Assembly: GCA_913046795.1 (NCBI GenBank)
Contig: CAJWTC010000007.1
Coordinates: 1-35,387 of the forward strand
DNA from: an uncultured Flammeovirgaceae bacterium
GTDB taxonomy: Bacteria; Bacteroidota; Bacteroidia; Cytophagales; MED-G16
Direction of reading: 5' to 3'
Length of the DNA stretch: 35,387 bases
Part shown: positions 25,430 through 32,895 of the stretch, one piece after another
Layout: each line of letters opens with the position of its first letter
How positions within the stretch are numbered: the first letter of the stretch is position 1
The notes under the pieces: model-generated
Database searches by the model: none
Told to the model about the DNA's origin: nothing
What the model saw: only the letters and a program-made list of their open reading frames with translations
Made by a program: the position numbers and the translations under genes

Positions 25430-26038
25430 ATGGAAAACAAAAATTACTCCAATGCTTTTAGGGGATTAAAAAAGGATAAGGTAATGAAATTTTTAATAAA
25501 AAAATTTGGAGACCAGATTGATATCAAAGACAGATATAATAACAATTATTCTAAGGCAGTGGCTGACTTAATTATTGAACAACAGATAAGTTTTAAGGCT
25601 GCAATATCAATCAAAAAAAAATTTAATGACTTAATTTCAAATTCTAAAAATATATTAGAAATATCAGATGAGGAACTTAAGTCTATTGGAATATCATCAA
25701 GAAAAGTTGAATACATTAAAAATGTTTATAATTTTTTTTATCAAAAAGAAATTGATTTCAATAGCCTAACTGATAAAGATATAATTGATACTTTATGTAA
25801 AATAAAAGGAGTAGGTAGCTGGACAGCACAAATGTTTTTAATTTTTATTTTATTTAGAGAAGATGTTTTCTCAAAAAAGGATTTGGCTTTAATCAACAGC
25901 ATAAAAATTAATTATAATATAAGCATGTTATCAGATAAAAAATTAGACGAACTTATAAAAAGTTGGAAACCTTTTAACTCTATTGCTTCACTCTTATTAT
26001 GGAAGTCTATTGAGGAAAAGCAGTTTTATATAAAATAA
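25430..26038 (+). CDS. HhH-GPD DNA glycosylase (AlkA/3-methyladenine type)
   Basis: The 202-residue protein has a helix-hairpin-helix LCKIKGVGSWTAQMFLIF (122-139) followed by FREDVFSKKDLALINSI, in which Asp151 occupies the catalytic position of AlkA Asp238. Upstream, IIEQQISFKAA (48-58) matches the conserved 'xQQIS' helix of the family. It is shorter than E. coli AlkA (282), lacking the N-terminal TBP-like domain. The expected reaction is removal of alkylated purines from DNA. It follows the PD-(D/E)XK nuclease by 2 nt. The stop abuts the stop of the convergent symporter with no gap. Confidence 0.85.
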   Translation: MENKNYSNAFRGLKKDKVMKFLIKKFGDQIDIKDRYNNNYSKAVADLIIEQQISFKAAISIKKKFNDLISNSKNILEISDEELKSIGISSRKVEYIKNVYNFFYQKEIDFNSLTDKDIIDTLCKIKGVGSWTAQMFLIFILFREDVFSKKDLALINSIKINYNISMLSDKKLDELIKSWKPFNSIASLLLWKSIEEKQFYIK

Positions 26039-27709
26039 CTATTTGGGATACCTTATTTTATCTATCAAATCCATTACATGATTAGGTGGTTTTTTGAAGA
26101 GCATAGAAACGCTGAATGATGTTATGAAATTACATAACATAGCAATGGTACCAAAACCTTCTGGTGATATACCAAACCACCAATCTGATTGAGGTGGTAT
26201 TTCTCCTAACCAACCTAATTTAAATTTCATCATATAATATAACATAACACTAATTCCAACAAGCATACCACTTATAGCACCTTCTTTATTAACTCTTCTA
26301 AAAAATATTCCAAGAATTATAGCAGGGAATATTGATGCTGCAGCTAATCCAAATGCGAGTGCAACAACTGCAGCTACAAAATCTGGTGGGTTATATGCAA
26401 AATAACCAGCAACCAGAACAGCTAAGGTGGCAGATAACCTTGCTACCAATAGTTCATTCTTTTGACTTATGGAAGGGTATAAAGTTTTCTTTATAAGATC
26501 ATTTGATACTGCTGTGGATATTACCAAAAGTAATCCTGCAGCAGTAGATAAGGCGGCAGCTAATCCACCTGCAGCTACCAAAGCTATAACCCATGCAGGT
26601 AAATTTGCAATCTCTGGATTGGCCAGAACCATTATATCATTATTAATATATAATTCATTATCCGATGAGTTTACGTAATTTATTTTTCCATCATTATTTT
26701 TATCTGTGTATTTTATTAAACCAGTATTTTCCCAGTTTTTAAACCATTCTGGCATTGAATTATATTCCTTATTACTTACGGTCTCTATCAAATTAACCTT
26801 AGAAAATACTGAAACTGCAGGTGCTGTAGTGTATAGAATAGTAATGAATAGAAGAGCTAGACCAACTGATTTCCTTGCATCGCTTACTTTTTTGACAGTA
26901 AAAAACCTTACTATAACATGAGGGAGTCCTGCTGTTCCTACCATTAGAGCCATCGTAATGCAGAAAATGTCTACAACTGACTTTGATCCTTTTGTGTATT
27001 CTGTAAAACCTAAATCCTTGGATAATAAATCTAACTTATCCAAAAGATACATTCCTGAACCGTCGTTGACAACTGATCCCATACCTATCTGAGGAACTAT
27101 AATACCTGTCATCTGAAAAGATATAAAAATAGCCGGAACCATAAATGCAAAAATGAGAACACAGTACTGAGCAACTTGAGTGTATGTAATACCTTTCATT
27201 CCACCAAGAACGGCATAGAATAATACTATTACCATTCCTATTACAACTCCGACCTCAAATGAAACTTCTAAAAATCTTGAAAATACAATTCCAACGCCTT
27301 GCATCTGTCCTGCTACGTAGGTAAATGAAACTATCAAAGCACAGAAAACAGCAACTAATCTTGCATAAGTTGAATAGAACCTCTCACCAATAAAGTCCGG
27401 AACAGTAAACTTTCCAAAGTTTCTAAGGTAGGGCGCTACCAATAGAGCAAGTAATACATATCCGCCTGTCCACCCCATCAAGTAAACAGAACCATCGTAC
27501 CCTGAGAAAGCAATAATTCCAGACATCGAAAGAAATGAGGCTGCAGACATCCAGTCTGCTGCTGTTGCCATACCATTTGCTAGAGGAGACACACCTTTAC
27601 CAGCTATATAAAATTCATTAGTAGAGTTTGCTTTTGACCATATTGCTATTCCAATGTAAAGCATAAATGTTAAGCCTACGATTAAATATGTCCAAGTCTG
27701 TACGTCCAT
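26039..27709 (-). CDS. Cation/acetate-type sodium:solute symporter (VC_2705 subfamily)
   Basis: The 556-residue protein has about 13 helices and the ActP-like signature EFYIAGKGVSPLANGMATAA with ADWMSAASFLSM, then GWTGGYVLLALLVAPYLRNFGKF, YVAGQMQGVGIVFSRFLEV and AAGGLAAALSTAAGLLLVIS. An extended loop between helices (~305-360) carries an EF-hand-like stretch DKNNDGKINYVN (336-347), which I recall as a feature of this subfamily. The small DUF4212 gene directly upstream (2 nt) is its usual partner, so the pair forms a two-component uptake system. Acetate and other short monocarboxylates are the substrates suggested by the family; the actual one is unproven. Confidence 0.87.
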   Translation of the reverse strand: MDVQTWTYLIVGLTFMLYIGIAIWSKANSTNEFYIAGKGVSPLANGMATAADWMSAASFLSMSGIIAFSGYDGSVYLMGWTGGYVLLALLVAPYLRNFGKFTVPDFIGERFYSTYARLVAVFCALIVSFTYVAGQMQGVGIVFSRFLEVSFEVGVVIGMVIVLFYAVLGGMKGITYTQVAQYCVLIFAFMVPAIFISFQMTGIIVPQIGMGSVVNDGSGMYLLDKLDLLSKDLGFTEYTKGSKSVVDIFCITMALMVGTAGLPHVIVRFFTVKKVSDARKSVGLALLFITILYTTAPAVSVFSKVNLIETVSNKEYNSMPEWFKNWENTGLIKYTDKNNDGKINYVNSSDNELYINNDIMVLANPEIANLPAWVIALVAAGGLAAALSTAAGLLLVISTAVSNDLIKKTLYPSISQKNELLVARLSATLAVLVAGYFAYNPPDFVAAVVALAFGLAAASIFPAIILGIFFRRVNKEGAISGMLVGISVMLYYMMKFKLGWLGEIPPQSDWWFGISPEGFGTIAMLCNFITSFSVSMLFKKPPNHVMDLIDKIRYPK

Positions 27710-27711
27710 TT

Positions 27712-27969
27712 CTAATCGTTATTTTCTTTTTTATATCTGCTATCAAGTTTATTTATTAATGAGACATAAATAAATATAATGATAACAAAGACATACATTG
27801 AACCTTGTTGAGCAAACCAAAACCCGAGCTTAAATCCACCAAATGAAAAATTGTCTAGATAATCTTTTAGAATTATTGAAAAACAAAAAGATACCAAAAA
27901 CCAGAATGATAGGAGAACTCCTACATACCTCAAATTCTTTTTCCAGTAATTAGATTTTTTGGTATTCAT
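27712..27969 (-). CDS. DUF4212 small subunit of the sodium:solute symporter
   Basis: The 85-residue protein has two transmembrane helices (LRYVGVLLSFWFLVSFCFSI and GSMYVFVIIIFIYVSLINKL) with the conserved FGGFKLGFWFAQQGSM between them. This is the hallmark of DUF4212/TIGR03647, the putative small subunit that accompanies VC_2705-type symporters. The symporter follows after 2 nt. A 46-nt spacer separates its start from the divergent M24 peptidase gene. Confidence 0.92.
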   Translation of the reverse strand: MNTKKSNYWKKNLRYVGVLLSFWFLVSFCFSIILKDYLDNFSFGGFKLGFWFAQQGSMYVFVIIIFIYVSLINKLDSRYKKENND

Positions 27970-28015
27970 TATGATTAGCTAATAAAAATTTATAATTTTT
28001 AGAAAACTTAATTTT

Positions 28016-29347
28016 ATGAAGATAATTAATATAATTCTATTAGTCATATTGTCAAATCAAATTCAATCTCAAAGTATTCTTAACTTAAAGGATAGAGCTC
28101 AAGTAATAAGTGAGATTCAAAAAGACAGATTAGACAATCTCCTACCTAAACTTATGGATGAGACTGGAATCGACATGTGGGTTCTAATTACAAGAGAGTA
28201 CAATGAGGACCCTATAATCAAAACACTGCTCCCACCAACATGGCTCAATGCAAGGAGGAGGACTATCCTTGCATTTCATCATGATAAGGAAAAAAATACT
28301 GTTGAGAAAGTTGCAATAGCCAGATATAATTTTGGGGATAACATACCCTCAATATGGAATAAGGATGAGGAACCAGATCAGATGAATGCACTCGCAAAAT
28401 TCATTGAGAGTAAAAACCCTGAAAAAATCGGATTAAATTATTCTGATCATTTTGCTTTAGCAGATGGAATAGTAAAAACAGATTATGAGCTTTTTATGAA
28501 AAGTATTTCTAATAAAATGGCTAAAAAGATTGTCTCTGCTGAAGAACTTGGGATAAGATGGATAGAGACTAGGACAAAAAAAGAAATGATTATTTATAAT
28601 CAGTTGGTTGAAATCACACATAGTATAATTAGAGATGCTTTCTCAACCAAAGTAATTACACCAGGCGTCACTACAACCGACGACGTTGTTTGGTGGATGA
28701 GAGAGAGGGTAAAACAGTTAGGATTGAAGACTTGGTTCCACCCTACTATTGACGTGCAGAGAAATGAAGTTAGTGATCTATATGCTTTTGATGGAAAATC
28801 AAAGTTTGATATAATAATGCCAGGAGACCTTGTTCATTGTGATTTTGGAGTTACGTATTTAACTCTAAACACAGACTGCCAAGAGCTTGCATATGTATTA
28901 AAACCTAACGAAACAAAAGCCCCAAAATATCTAGAAGATGCGCTAATTGAGGGTAACGAGGTTCAAGACATAATGACTGGACTATTTGAAAAAGGAAAAA
29001 CTGGTAATGAAATTTTAAGTGAAACACTTAGAATTGGAAAAGAAAAAGGATATAAACCTCAAATATATACTCATCCACTTGGAACTTATGGCCACTCAGC
29101 AGGTACAACTATTGGGATGTGGGATTCTCAGGGAGGAGTGCCTTTTAATGGTGATTTTCCTATGAACTACAATACTGTTTATGCAATTGAGCTTAATACT
29201 AAGGTTTTTATTGAAGAGTGGAATAAAGAGATTAGAGTTATGTTAGAGGAAGCTGGAACCTACGAAGAAAGTGGGTTTAGATATGTTAACGGAAGACAAA
29301 CAAAGTTAATACTTATAGGAGATAAGAAAAGACACCTAGGAAACTAA
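28016..29347 (+). CDS. Exported M24-family Xaa-Pro aminopeptidase-like protein
   Basis: The 443-residue precursor has a signal peptide (to about IQSQS). The N-terminal creatinase-like domain (~20-180) contains GIDMWVLITREYNEDP, and the pita-bread domain starts near 185. Metal ligands are present: Asp276 and Asp287 (HCDFGVTYLTLNTD), a His in THPLGTYGH (353 or 360), Glu392 in AIELN and Glu412 in MLEEAG. The enzyme should remove N-terminal residues preceding proline in the periplasm, complementing the S9, S10 and M20 peptidases of this window. It is apparently monocistronic and ends 4 nt before the convergent isomerase stop. Confidence 0.88.
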   Translation: MKIINIILLVILSNQIQSQSILNLKDRAQVISEIQKDRLDNLLPKLMDETGIDMWVLITREYNEDPIIKTLLPPTWLNARRRTILAFHHDKEKNTVEKVAIARYNFGDNIPSIWNKDEEPDQMNALAKFIESKNPEKIGLNYSDHFALADGIVKTDYELFMKSISNKMAKKIVSAEELGIRWIETRTKKEMIIYNQLVEITHSIIRDAFSTKVITPGVTTTDDVVWWMRERVKQLGLKTWFHPTIDVQRNEVSDLYAFDGKSKFDIIMPGDLVHCDFGVTYLTLNTDCQELAYVLKPNETKAPKYLEDALIEGNEVQDIMTGLFEKGKTGNEILSETLRIGKEKGYKPQIYTHPLGTYGHSAGTTIGMWDSQGGVPFNGDFPMNYNTVYAIELNTKVFIEEWNKEIRVMLEEAGTYEESGFRYVNGRQTKLILIGDKKRHLGN

Positions 29348-29351
29348 GGTA

Positions 29352-30257
29352 TTATAAGTCAACAGCTCTATATGCTTCAATAAGAGCTTTTTCACCTTCT
29401 ATACCAGGTATTGAATTTCCATGCTCCATGCCTAATATACCAGTATAATTTTTATTCTTAATAAACTTAAATACATTGCTGTAATTTATTTCACCAGTTA
29501 ATGGTTCTTTTCTTCCAGGGTTATCTCCTATCTGAAAGTAGCCAATTTCATCCCAACAGCTCTCAATATTTGGTATTAGATTTCCCTCTTGAATTTGTTG
29601 ATGGTATATGTCAAATAAAATTTTACAAGATGGGGAGTCAACTGATTTACATATCTGATAAGCTTGAGGGCTTCTACTTAGAAAAAGGCCAGGGTGGTCA
29701 CGAAAGTTTAAAGGTTCTAGTACCATGACTAATCCGTGTGGCTCTAAAATTTCTGATGCTCTTTTTAAAGTCTCAATTACATTAGCTGTCTGGTAAGATA
29801 AATTCTTTCTATGATCTAAAAGGCCAGGAACAACTGTCATCCACTTGGCATTAACTCTTTTGGCAACCTCTACAGAATCACTGATATCTTTGAGAAATTC
29901 TTCTCTGTAACTAGAATCACCACTTGCTAAATTAGGTTTATCCCAATAAATTTTATTAGCTACAAATACACCCATCGACATATTCTTGCTTTCTAGTGCT
30001 TTTGATATCTTATTTTGAGTACTTAAATTTCTACTTTTCATTGAATTATCCTCAAATGCATTAAAACCCATTTCAGCCATAAAATAAATTTGATCAATTA
30101 GATCTGAACCGGCAGAATTTTCGAACATACCAAAGTGAGGTGCATAATTTAGACTAAAATTATCATTTTTTATACTGCTAGAAATGAGCTGAGCTGAAGA
30201 TAAAAAAGGTAGAAATGCTCCAAATGATAATTTTTTAATAAAAGGTCTTCTATCCAT
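29352..30257 (-). CDS. TIM-barrel sugar isomerase/epimerase (hydroxypyruvate isomerase-like)
   Basis: The 301-residue protein begins with an RR-containing signal (MDRRPFIKKLSFGAFLPFLS), probably Tat, and continues with an AP_endonuc_2 TIM barrel. Motifs are YAPHFGMF, LVMVLEPLNFRDHPG with Glu, ILFDIYHQQIQEGN with Asp/His, YFQIGDNPGRKEPLTGEI and ILGMEHGN. This is the set of hydroxypyruvate isomerase/sugar phosphate epimerase proteins that bind a divalent metal through Glu, Asp, His and Glu. Export suggests a non-phosphorylated sugar or polyol. The Gfo/Idh/MocA oxidoreductase gene lies 9 nt upstream on the same strand, and such enzymes often pair with it. Confidence 0.82.
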   Translation of the reverse strand: MDRRPFIKKLSFGAFLPFLSSAQLISSSIKNDNFSLNYAPHFGMFENSAGSDLIDQIYFMAEMGFNAFEDNSMKSRNLSTQNKISKALESKNMSMGVFVANKIYWDKPNLASGDSSYREEFLKDISDSVEVAKRVNAKWMTVVPGLLDHRKNLSYQTANVIETLKRASEILEPHGLVMVLEPLNFRDHPGLFLSRSPQAYQICKSVDSPSCKILFDIYHQQIQEGNLIPNIESCWDEIGYFQIGDNPGRKEPLTGEINYSNVFKFIKNKNYTGILGMEHGNSIPGIEGEKALIEAYRAVDL

Positions 30258-30266
30258 TTATAAGAT

Positions 30267-31577
30267 TTAAATAAATTTAGTAATACCCGGTTTTGGGGAC
30301 TTATACCTTCCTTCCTTGTCAGGCATTATCGGAGGAGTAGAATCCCAATCTAGGTCATCAGGAACTAAGTTTTCTTTTGAATTCATAATCTCTTCCCATG
30401 TTATTTTCTTACCTGTGTAGGTAGCCATTCTTCCCATAATCGCAGCTAGTGTACTTTTAGCTCCGTTAAATGCATCATTTATAACATTACCCTCTCTAAT
30501 TGATGCAAATAATTTGTCGTGTTCTACCTGGTAAGGATTTGCATCTTTGGACGAAGAAACTGGGTATTTATAAATTGTATCTCCATCTAAAGAAGATAAT
30601 TCTCCTTTCCCCAAAGTTACTGAACCTCTTGTACCTTGAAATACTTCATCTACCCTACTTTCTGTTCCCTTCTGGTGTCTACATTGACTTGAAATTACCT
30701 GCCCACCTGGGTAGATAAACTCTACAAAGTGATGATCAAAAATATGTCCATGTTCTTTTCCATTTCTCACCTCTCTTCCTCCCATTCCCTGAGCATACTT
30801 AGGGTAGTCTCCTATAAACCAATTGGCTACGTCTATGTTGTGTATGTGCTGCTCAAGAATATGATCTCCACAAATCCAGTTAAAGTAATACCAATTTCTC
30901 ATCTGATATTCTAACTCCTTTTGATCTGAAGTCCTATTATTTACCCAAACTCCTCCGTCGTTCCAATAGACTTGACCCGAAACCAATTTTCCTATTGCAC
31001 CTGATTTAACTTTTTCGTAAAGATCAAGGTACTTATTCTGATAATGTCTTTGTAATCCAACCACAACATTTAGTCTTTTATCTTTTGCTATTTGAGCAGA
31101 TTTTAAAACTCTCCTCACACCAGTCGCATCAGTAGCTAATGGCTTCTCCATAAAAACATGTTTACCTGTATTCACAGCATATTCAAAATGCAAAGGTCTA
31201 AATCCAGGAGGTGTAGCTAAAATTACCACATCAGATAAATCTATAGCTTTCTTATAAGAGTCAAAGCCAATAAAAATATTCTTCTCTTTGATATTTATTT
31301 TTCTCTTGTCTCCAAAATGTTCTTTAATACCAATTATACTTCTTTCAACCCTATCAGCAAATACATCTGCCATTGCTACAACCTCAATATTATCATCTGC
31401 CTCTAATGCCTGAACAATAGCCCCAGATCCTCTTCCTCCACATCCAACAAGTGAAATCTTTAATTTTTTATTTTCAATTACATTTGCAAAAGCTTCAACT
31501 GGCAATGTCGTAGCAAGTGAGCCTGTAGATATAATAGCCGTCTTCTTAACAAAATTTCTTCTAGATTCTTTTTCCAT
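30267..31577 (-). CDS. Tat-exported Gfo/Idh/MocA-family oxidoreductase
   Basis: The 436-residue protein has a Tat signal (SRRNFVKKTAIISTGSLATT) and a Rossmann motif KISLVGCGGRGSGAIVQAL. AMADVFADR (adenosine-ribose binding) and HVFMEKPLATD with the catalytic-site Lys follow. The C-terminal part contains NWICGDHILEQHIHNIDVANWF, typical of the large secreted Bacteroidota branch of this family (about 430-460 residues). It would oxidise or reduce a sugar derivative with tightly bound NAD(P), exported already folded. The isomerase gene follows after 9 nt. A gene encoding an FGE-fold protein precedes it on the same strand, 32 nt away. Confidence 0.87.
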   Translation of the reverse strand: MEKESRRNFVKKTAIISTGSLATTLPVEAFANVIENKKLKISLVGCGGRGSGAIVQALEADDNIEVVAMADVFADRVERSIIGIKEHFGDKRKINIKEKNIFIGFDSYKKAIDLSDVVILATPPGFRPLHFEYAVNTGKHVFMEKPLATDATGVRRVLKSAQIAKDKRLNVVVGLQRHYQNKYLDLYEKVKSGAIGKLVSGQVYWNDGGVWVNNRTSDQKELEYQMRNWYYFNWICGDHILEQHIHNIDVANWFIGDYPKYAQGMGGREVRNGKEHGHIFDHHFVEFIYPGGQVISSQCRHQKGTESRVDEVFQGTRGSVTLGKGELSSLDGDTIYKYPVSSSKDANPYQVEHDKLFASIREGNVINDAFNGAKSTLAAIMGRMATYTGKKITWEEIMNSKENLVPDDLDWDSTPPIMPDKEGRYKSPKPGITKFI

Positions 31578-31609
31578 AGTTGGTTAGTTTATAGTTTTTA
31601 ATTTAGAGT

Positions 31610-32539
31610 TTAATCTGAATAATTCCAAAACATCTTTTTCAACTTTTGAGATTCTTTGTTAAAAGGTCTAACTATCCTGAAGCCAATATGTGGGGCGTCG
31701 GTATTCCACCATAAACTTTTTGGTATCTGTGGATCTCTCCTCTGAAGTTCCTTAGTTGAGAAACTTCGATAATAACTTTTTAAGTTTGATGACTCGTCGT
31801 CCCAAGAACCTCCTCTGATTACTCTAGGATATTTATTTTCCCCAGATTCAAAAGGATTCTTTTTTCTTTTTTTACTGTAAACATCTTTATTATAAATATC
31901 AGCAGTCCACTCAGCGACATTACCAAGCATGTCATGAAGCCCATAAATATTGGGTTTTTTCTGACCAACCTTTTGATATTTTTCATCAGAATTATATCTA
32001 TTCCAGGCAAAATCATCAATTTTTAAATTATCCATCTCATCTGAGCAAGCATATTCCCATTCTGCCTCAGTTGGTAATCTGTAATAAAAACCTGTTTTTG
32101 ATGATAACCATTCACAAAATTTAGAGGCTGCAAAATGAGTCATATTAACAGCAGGAAAATTATTTTTCCCCATACCAAAACTCATGTCAACATAAGGGGT
32201 TGTGGGACCAGATAAACCATCGATTTTATCGATAAAATCTGCTCTAGAAAAATCACTTTTCTCATCAAAATTTGTCTGATCCATAAATAATTGATAGATA
32301 TCCCAAGTAATTTCAAACTTAGAAATCCAGAAAGAGGATACTTCTACATCATTTGAGGGCGAATAATCATAAGAGTTTAATGTATCCTTTCCCATCCTGA
32401 ATTTACCTTCTGGAATAAAGACCATTTCTATTGAGAGGTCATCCTCAGTTATTATTTGAGTAAAATTATTTTTCTTATTTGATAAATCTTGAAGAGTTAG
32501 GAAAATAGGAAAAAGAAATAAATTAATAAACATGTTCAT
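31610..32539 (-). CDS. Formylglycine-enzyme-fold (SUMF1) protein without catalytic cysteines
   Basis: The 309-residue precursor has a hydrophobic N-terminus and the SUMF1 fold marks: MVFIPEGKFRMG (39-50), FEITWDIYQLF (75-85), PAVNMTHFAASKFCEWLS (129-146), YRLPTEAEWEYA (153-164), LHDMLGNVAEWTAD (201-214) and RVIRGGSWDDES (239-250), ending with HIGFRIVRP. In true formylglycine-generating enzymes RGGSF is followed by a catalytic Cys pair; here the positions are WDDESS, so the oxygenase chemistry is unlikely. No sulfatase gene is near. It is probably a binding or structural envelope protein, as in GldK/GldJ-type relatives. Its transcript may share the tRNA-Asn promoter. Confidence 0.8.
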   Translation of the reverse strand: MNMFINLFLFPIFLTLQDLSNKKNNFTQIITEDDLSIEMVFIPEGKFRMGKDTLNSYDYSPSNDVEVSSFWISKFEITWDIYQLFMDQTNFDEKSDFSRADFIDKIDGLSGPTTPYVDMSFGMGKNNFPAVNMTHFAASKFCEWLSSKTGFYYRLPTEAEWEYACSDEMDNLKIDDFAWNRYNSDEKYQKVGQKKPNIYGLHDMLGNVAEWTADIYNKDVYSKKRKKNPFESGENKYPRVIRGGSWDDESSNLKSYYRSFSTKELQRRDPQIPKSLWWNTDAPHIGFRIVRPFNKESQKLKKMFWNYSD

Positions 32540-32556
32540 TTTGGAAGTACCAAAAT
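32538..32556 (-). promoter_or_regulatory. 19-nt dyad overlapping the start codon of the SUMF1-fold gene
   Basis: A perfect 7-bp inverted repeat (ATTTTGG / CCAAAAT, 5-nt spacer) ends inside the first ATG on the minus strand. It could be an operator or an mRNA hairpin that hides the start codon. The AT-rich context makes chance possible. TATTTTG, one base short of a -7 box, overlaps its upstream arm. Confidence 0.4.
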
Positions 32557-32606
32557 AAAAAGATTTTAATAAATAGAGTAAAAAAGTTTTGAATAAAGAA
32601 AAGAAG

Positions 32607-32680
32607 CGCCTTCTCTAGGACTCGAACCTAGGACCAATAGATTAACAGTCTACTGCTCTAACCAACTGAGCTAAGAAGGC
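32607..32680 (-). tRNA. tRNA-Asn (anticodon GTT)
   Basis: On the minus strand a 74-nt cloverleaf folds fully. The acceptor is GCCTTCT paired with AGAAGGC, and the D-stem is GCTC/GAGC with loop AGTTGGTTA. The anticodon stem GTAGA/TCTAT carries loop CTGTTAA with anticodon GTT. The T-stem is CTAGG/CCTAG with loop TTCGAGT. The unpaired discriminator is G, as expected for asparagine. The 3' CCA is not encoded. The only weak point is an A-T closing pair in the anticodon stem. It lies 67 nt upstream of the SUMF1-fold gene on the same strand. Confidence 0.97.
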
Positions 32681-32691
32681 GTTAAGGACTG

Positions 32692-32723
32692 CAATATTAA
32701 TTTTTCAATAACAATTGTGCAAA
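32692..32723 (-). promoter_or_regulatory. Bacteroidota-type promoter for tRNA-Asn
   Basis: On the minus strand TTTG (complement of 32720-32723) is followed after 20 nt by TAATATTG (complement of 32692-32699). This matches the -33 TTTG / -7 TAnnTTTG consensus with one mismatch. Initiation about 6 nt further would fall just before the mature tRNA 5' end at 32680. Confidence 0.5.
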
Positions 32724-32764
32724 AATATTAGTAAAATAAAATTAAAGTAATAAAAGGCATATAG

Positions 32765-32778
32765 TGCCATAATGACAT
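32765..32778. promoter_or_regulatory. Upstream imperfect dyad of a putative hsp20 operator
   Basis: TGCCATAATGACAT differs at two positions from the perfect dyad at 32806-32819 and lies 41 nt from it, close to four helical turns. A short inverted repeat (GGCA, 5 nt, TGCC) overlaps its left edge. The two sites could be bound by one regulator on the same DNA face. Confidence 0.5.
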
Positions 32779-32804
32779 ATTTATAAAAAATAAAATTTAA
32801 TTAT

Positions 32805-32819
32805 ATGACATAATGTCAT
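32805..32819. promoter_or_regulatory. Perfect dyad upstream of hsp20, putative stress operator
   Basis: ATGACAT-A-ATGTCAT is a perfect 15-nt palindrome with a one-base centre, 77 nt before the hsp20 start codon. It is not the CIRCE element of HrcA. No standard TTG/TAnnTTTG promoter is visible between it and the gene, which suggests that an alternative sigma factor or an activator is needed. The binding protein is unknown. Confidence 0.55.
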
Positions 32820-32895
32820 TAATAAAGTACGAATTTATATATGGTATGATTTTTTCAGATAACTAATGTGATTTTTAATTTAAATTTTTTAATAA

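Noticed and set aside
26469-26921. Two plus-strand open frames inside the VC_2705-type symporter
   Set aside because: They are shadows of a well-supported 556-residue transporter with family motifs along its whole length.
31610-32539. Sulfatase-activating formylglycine enzyme
   Set aside because: The catalytic cysteines after RGGS are absent and no sulfatase gene is in the window.
32761-32830. HrcA/CIRCE element upstream of hsp20
   Set aside because: The TTAGCACTC-N9-GAGTGCTAA pattern is absent; the dyads have a different sequence and spacing.
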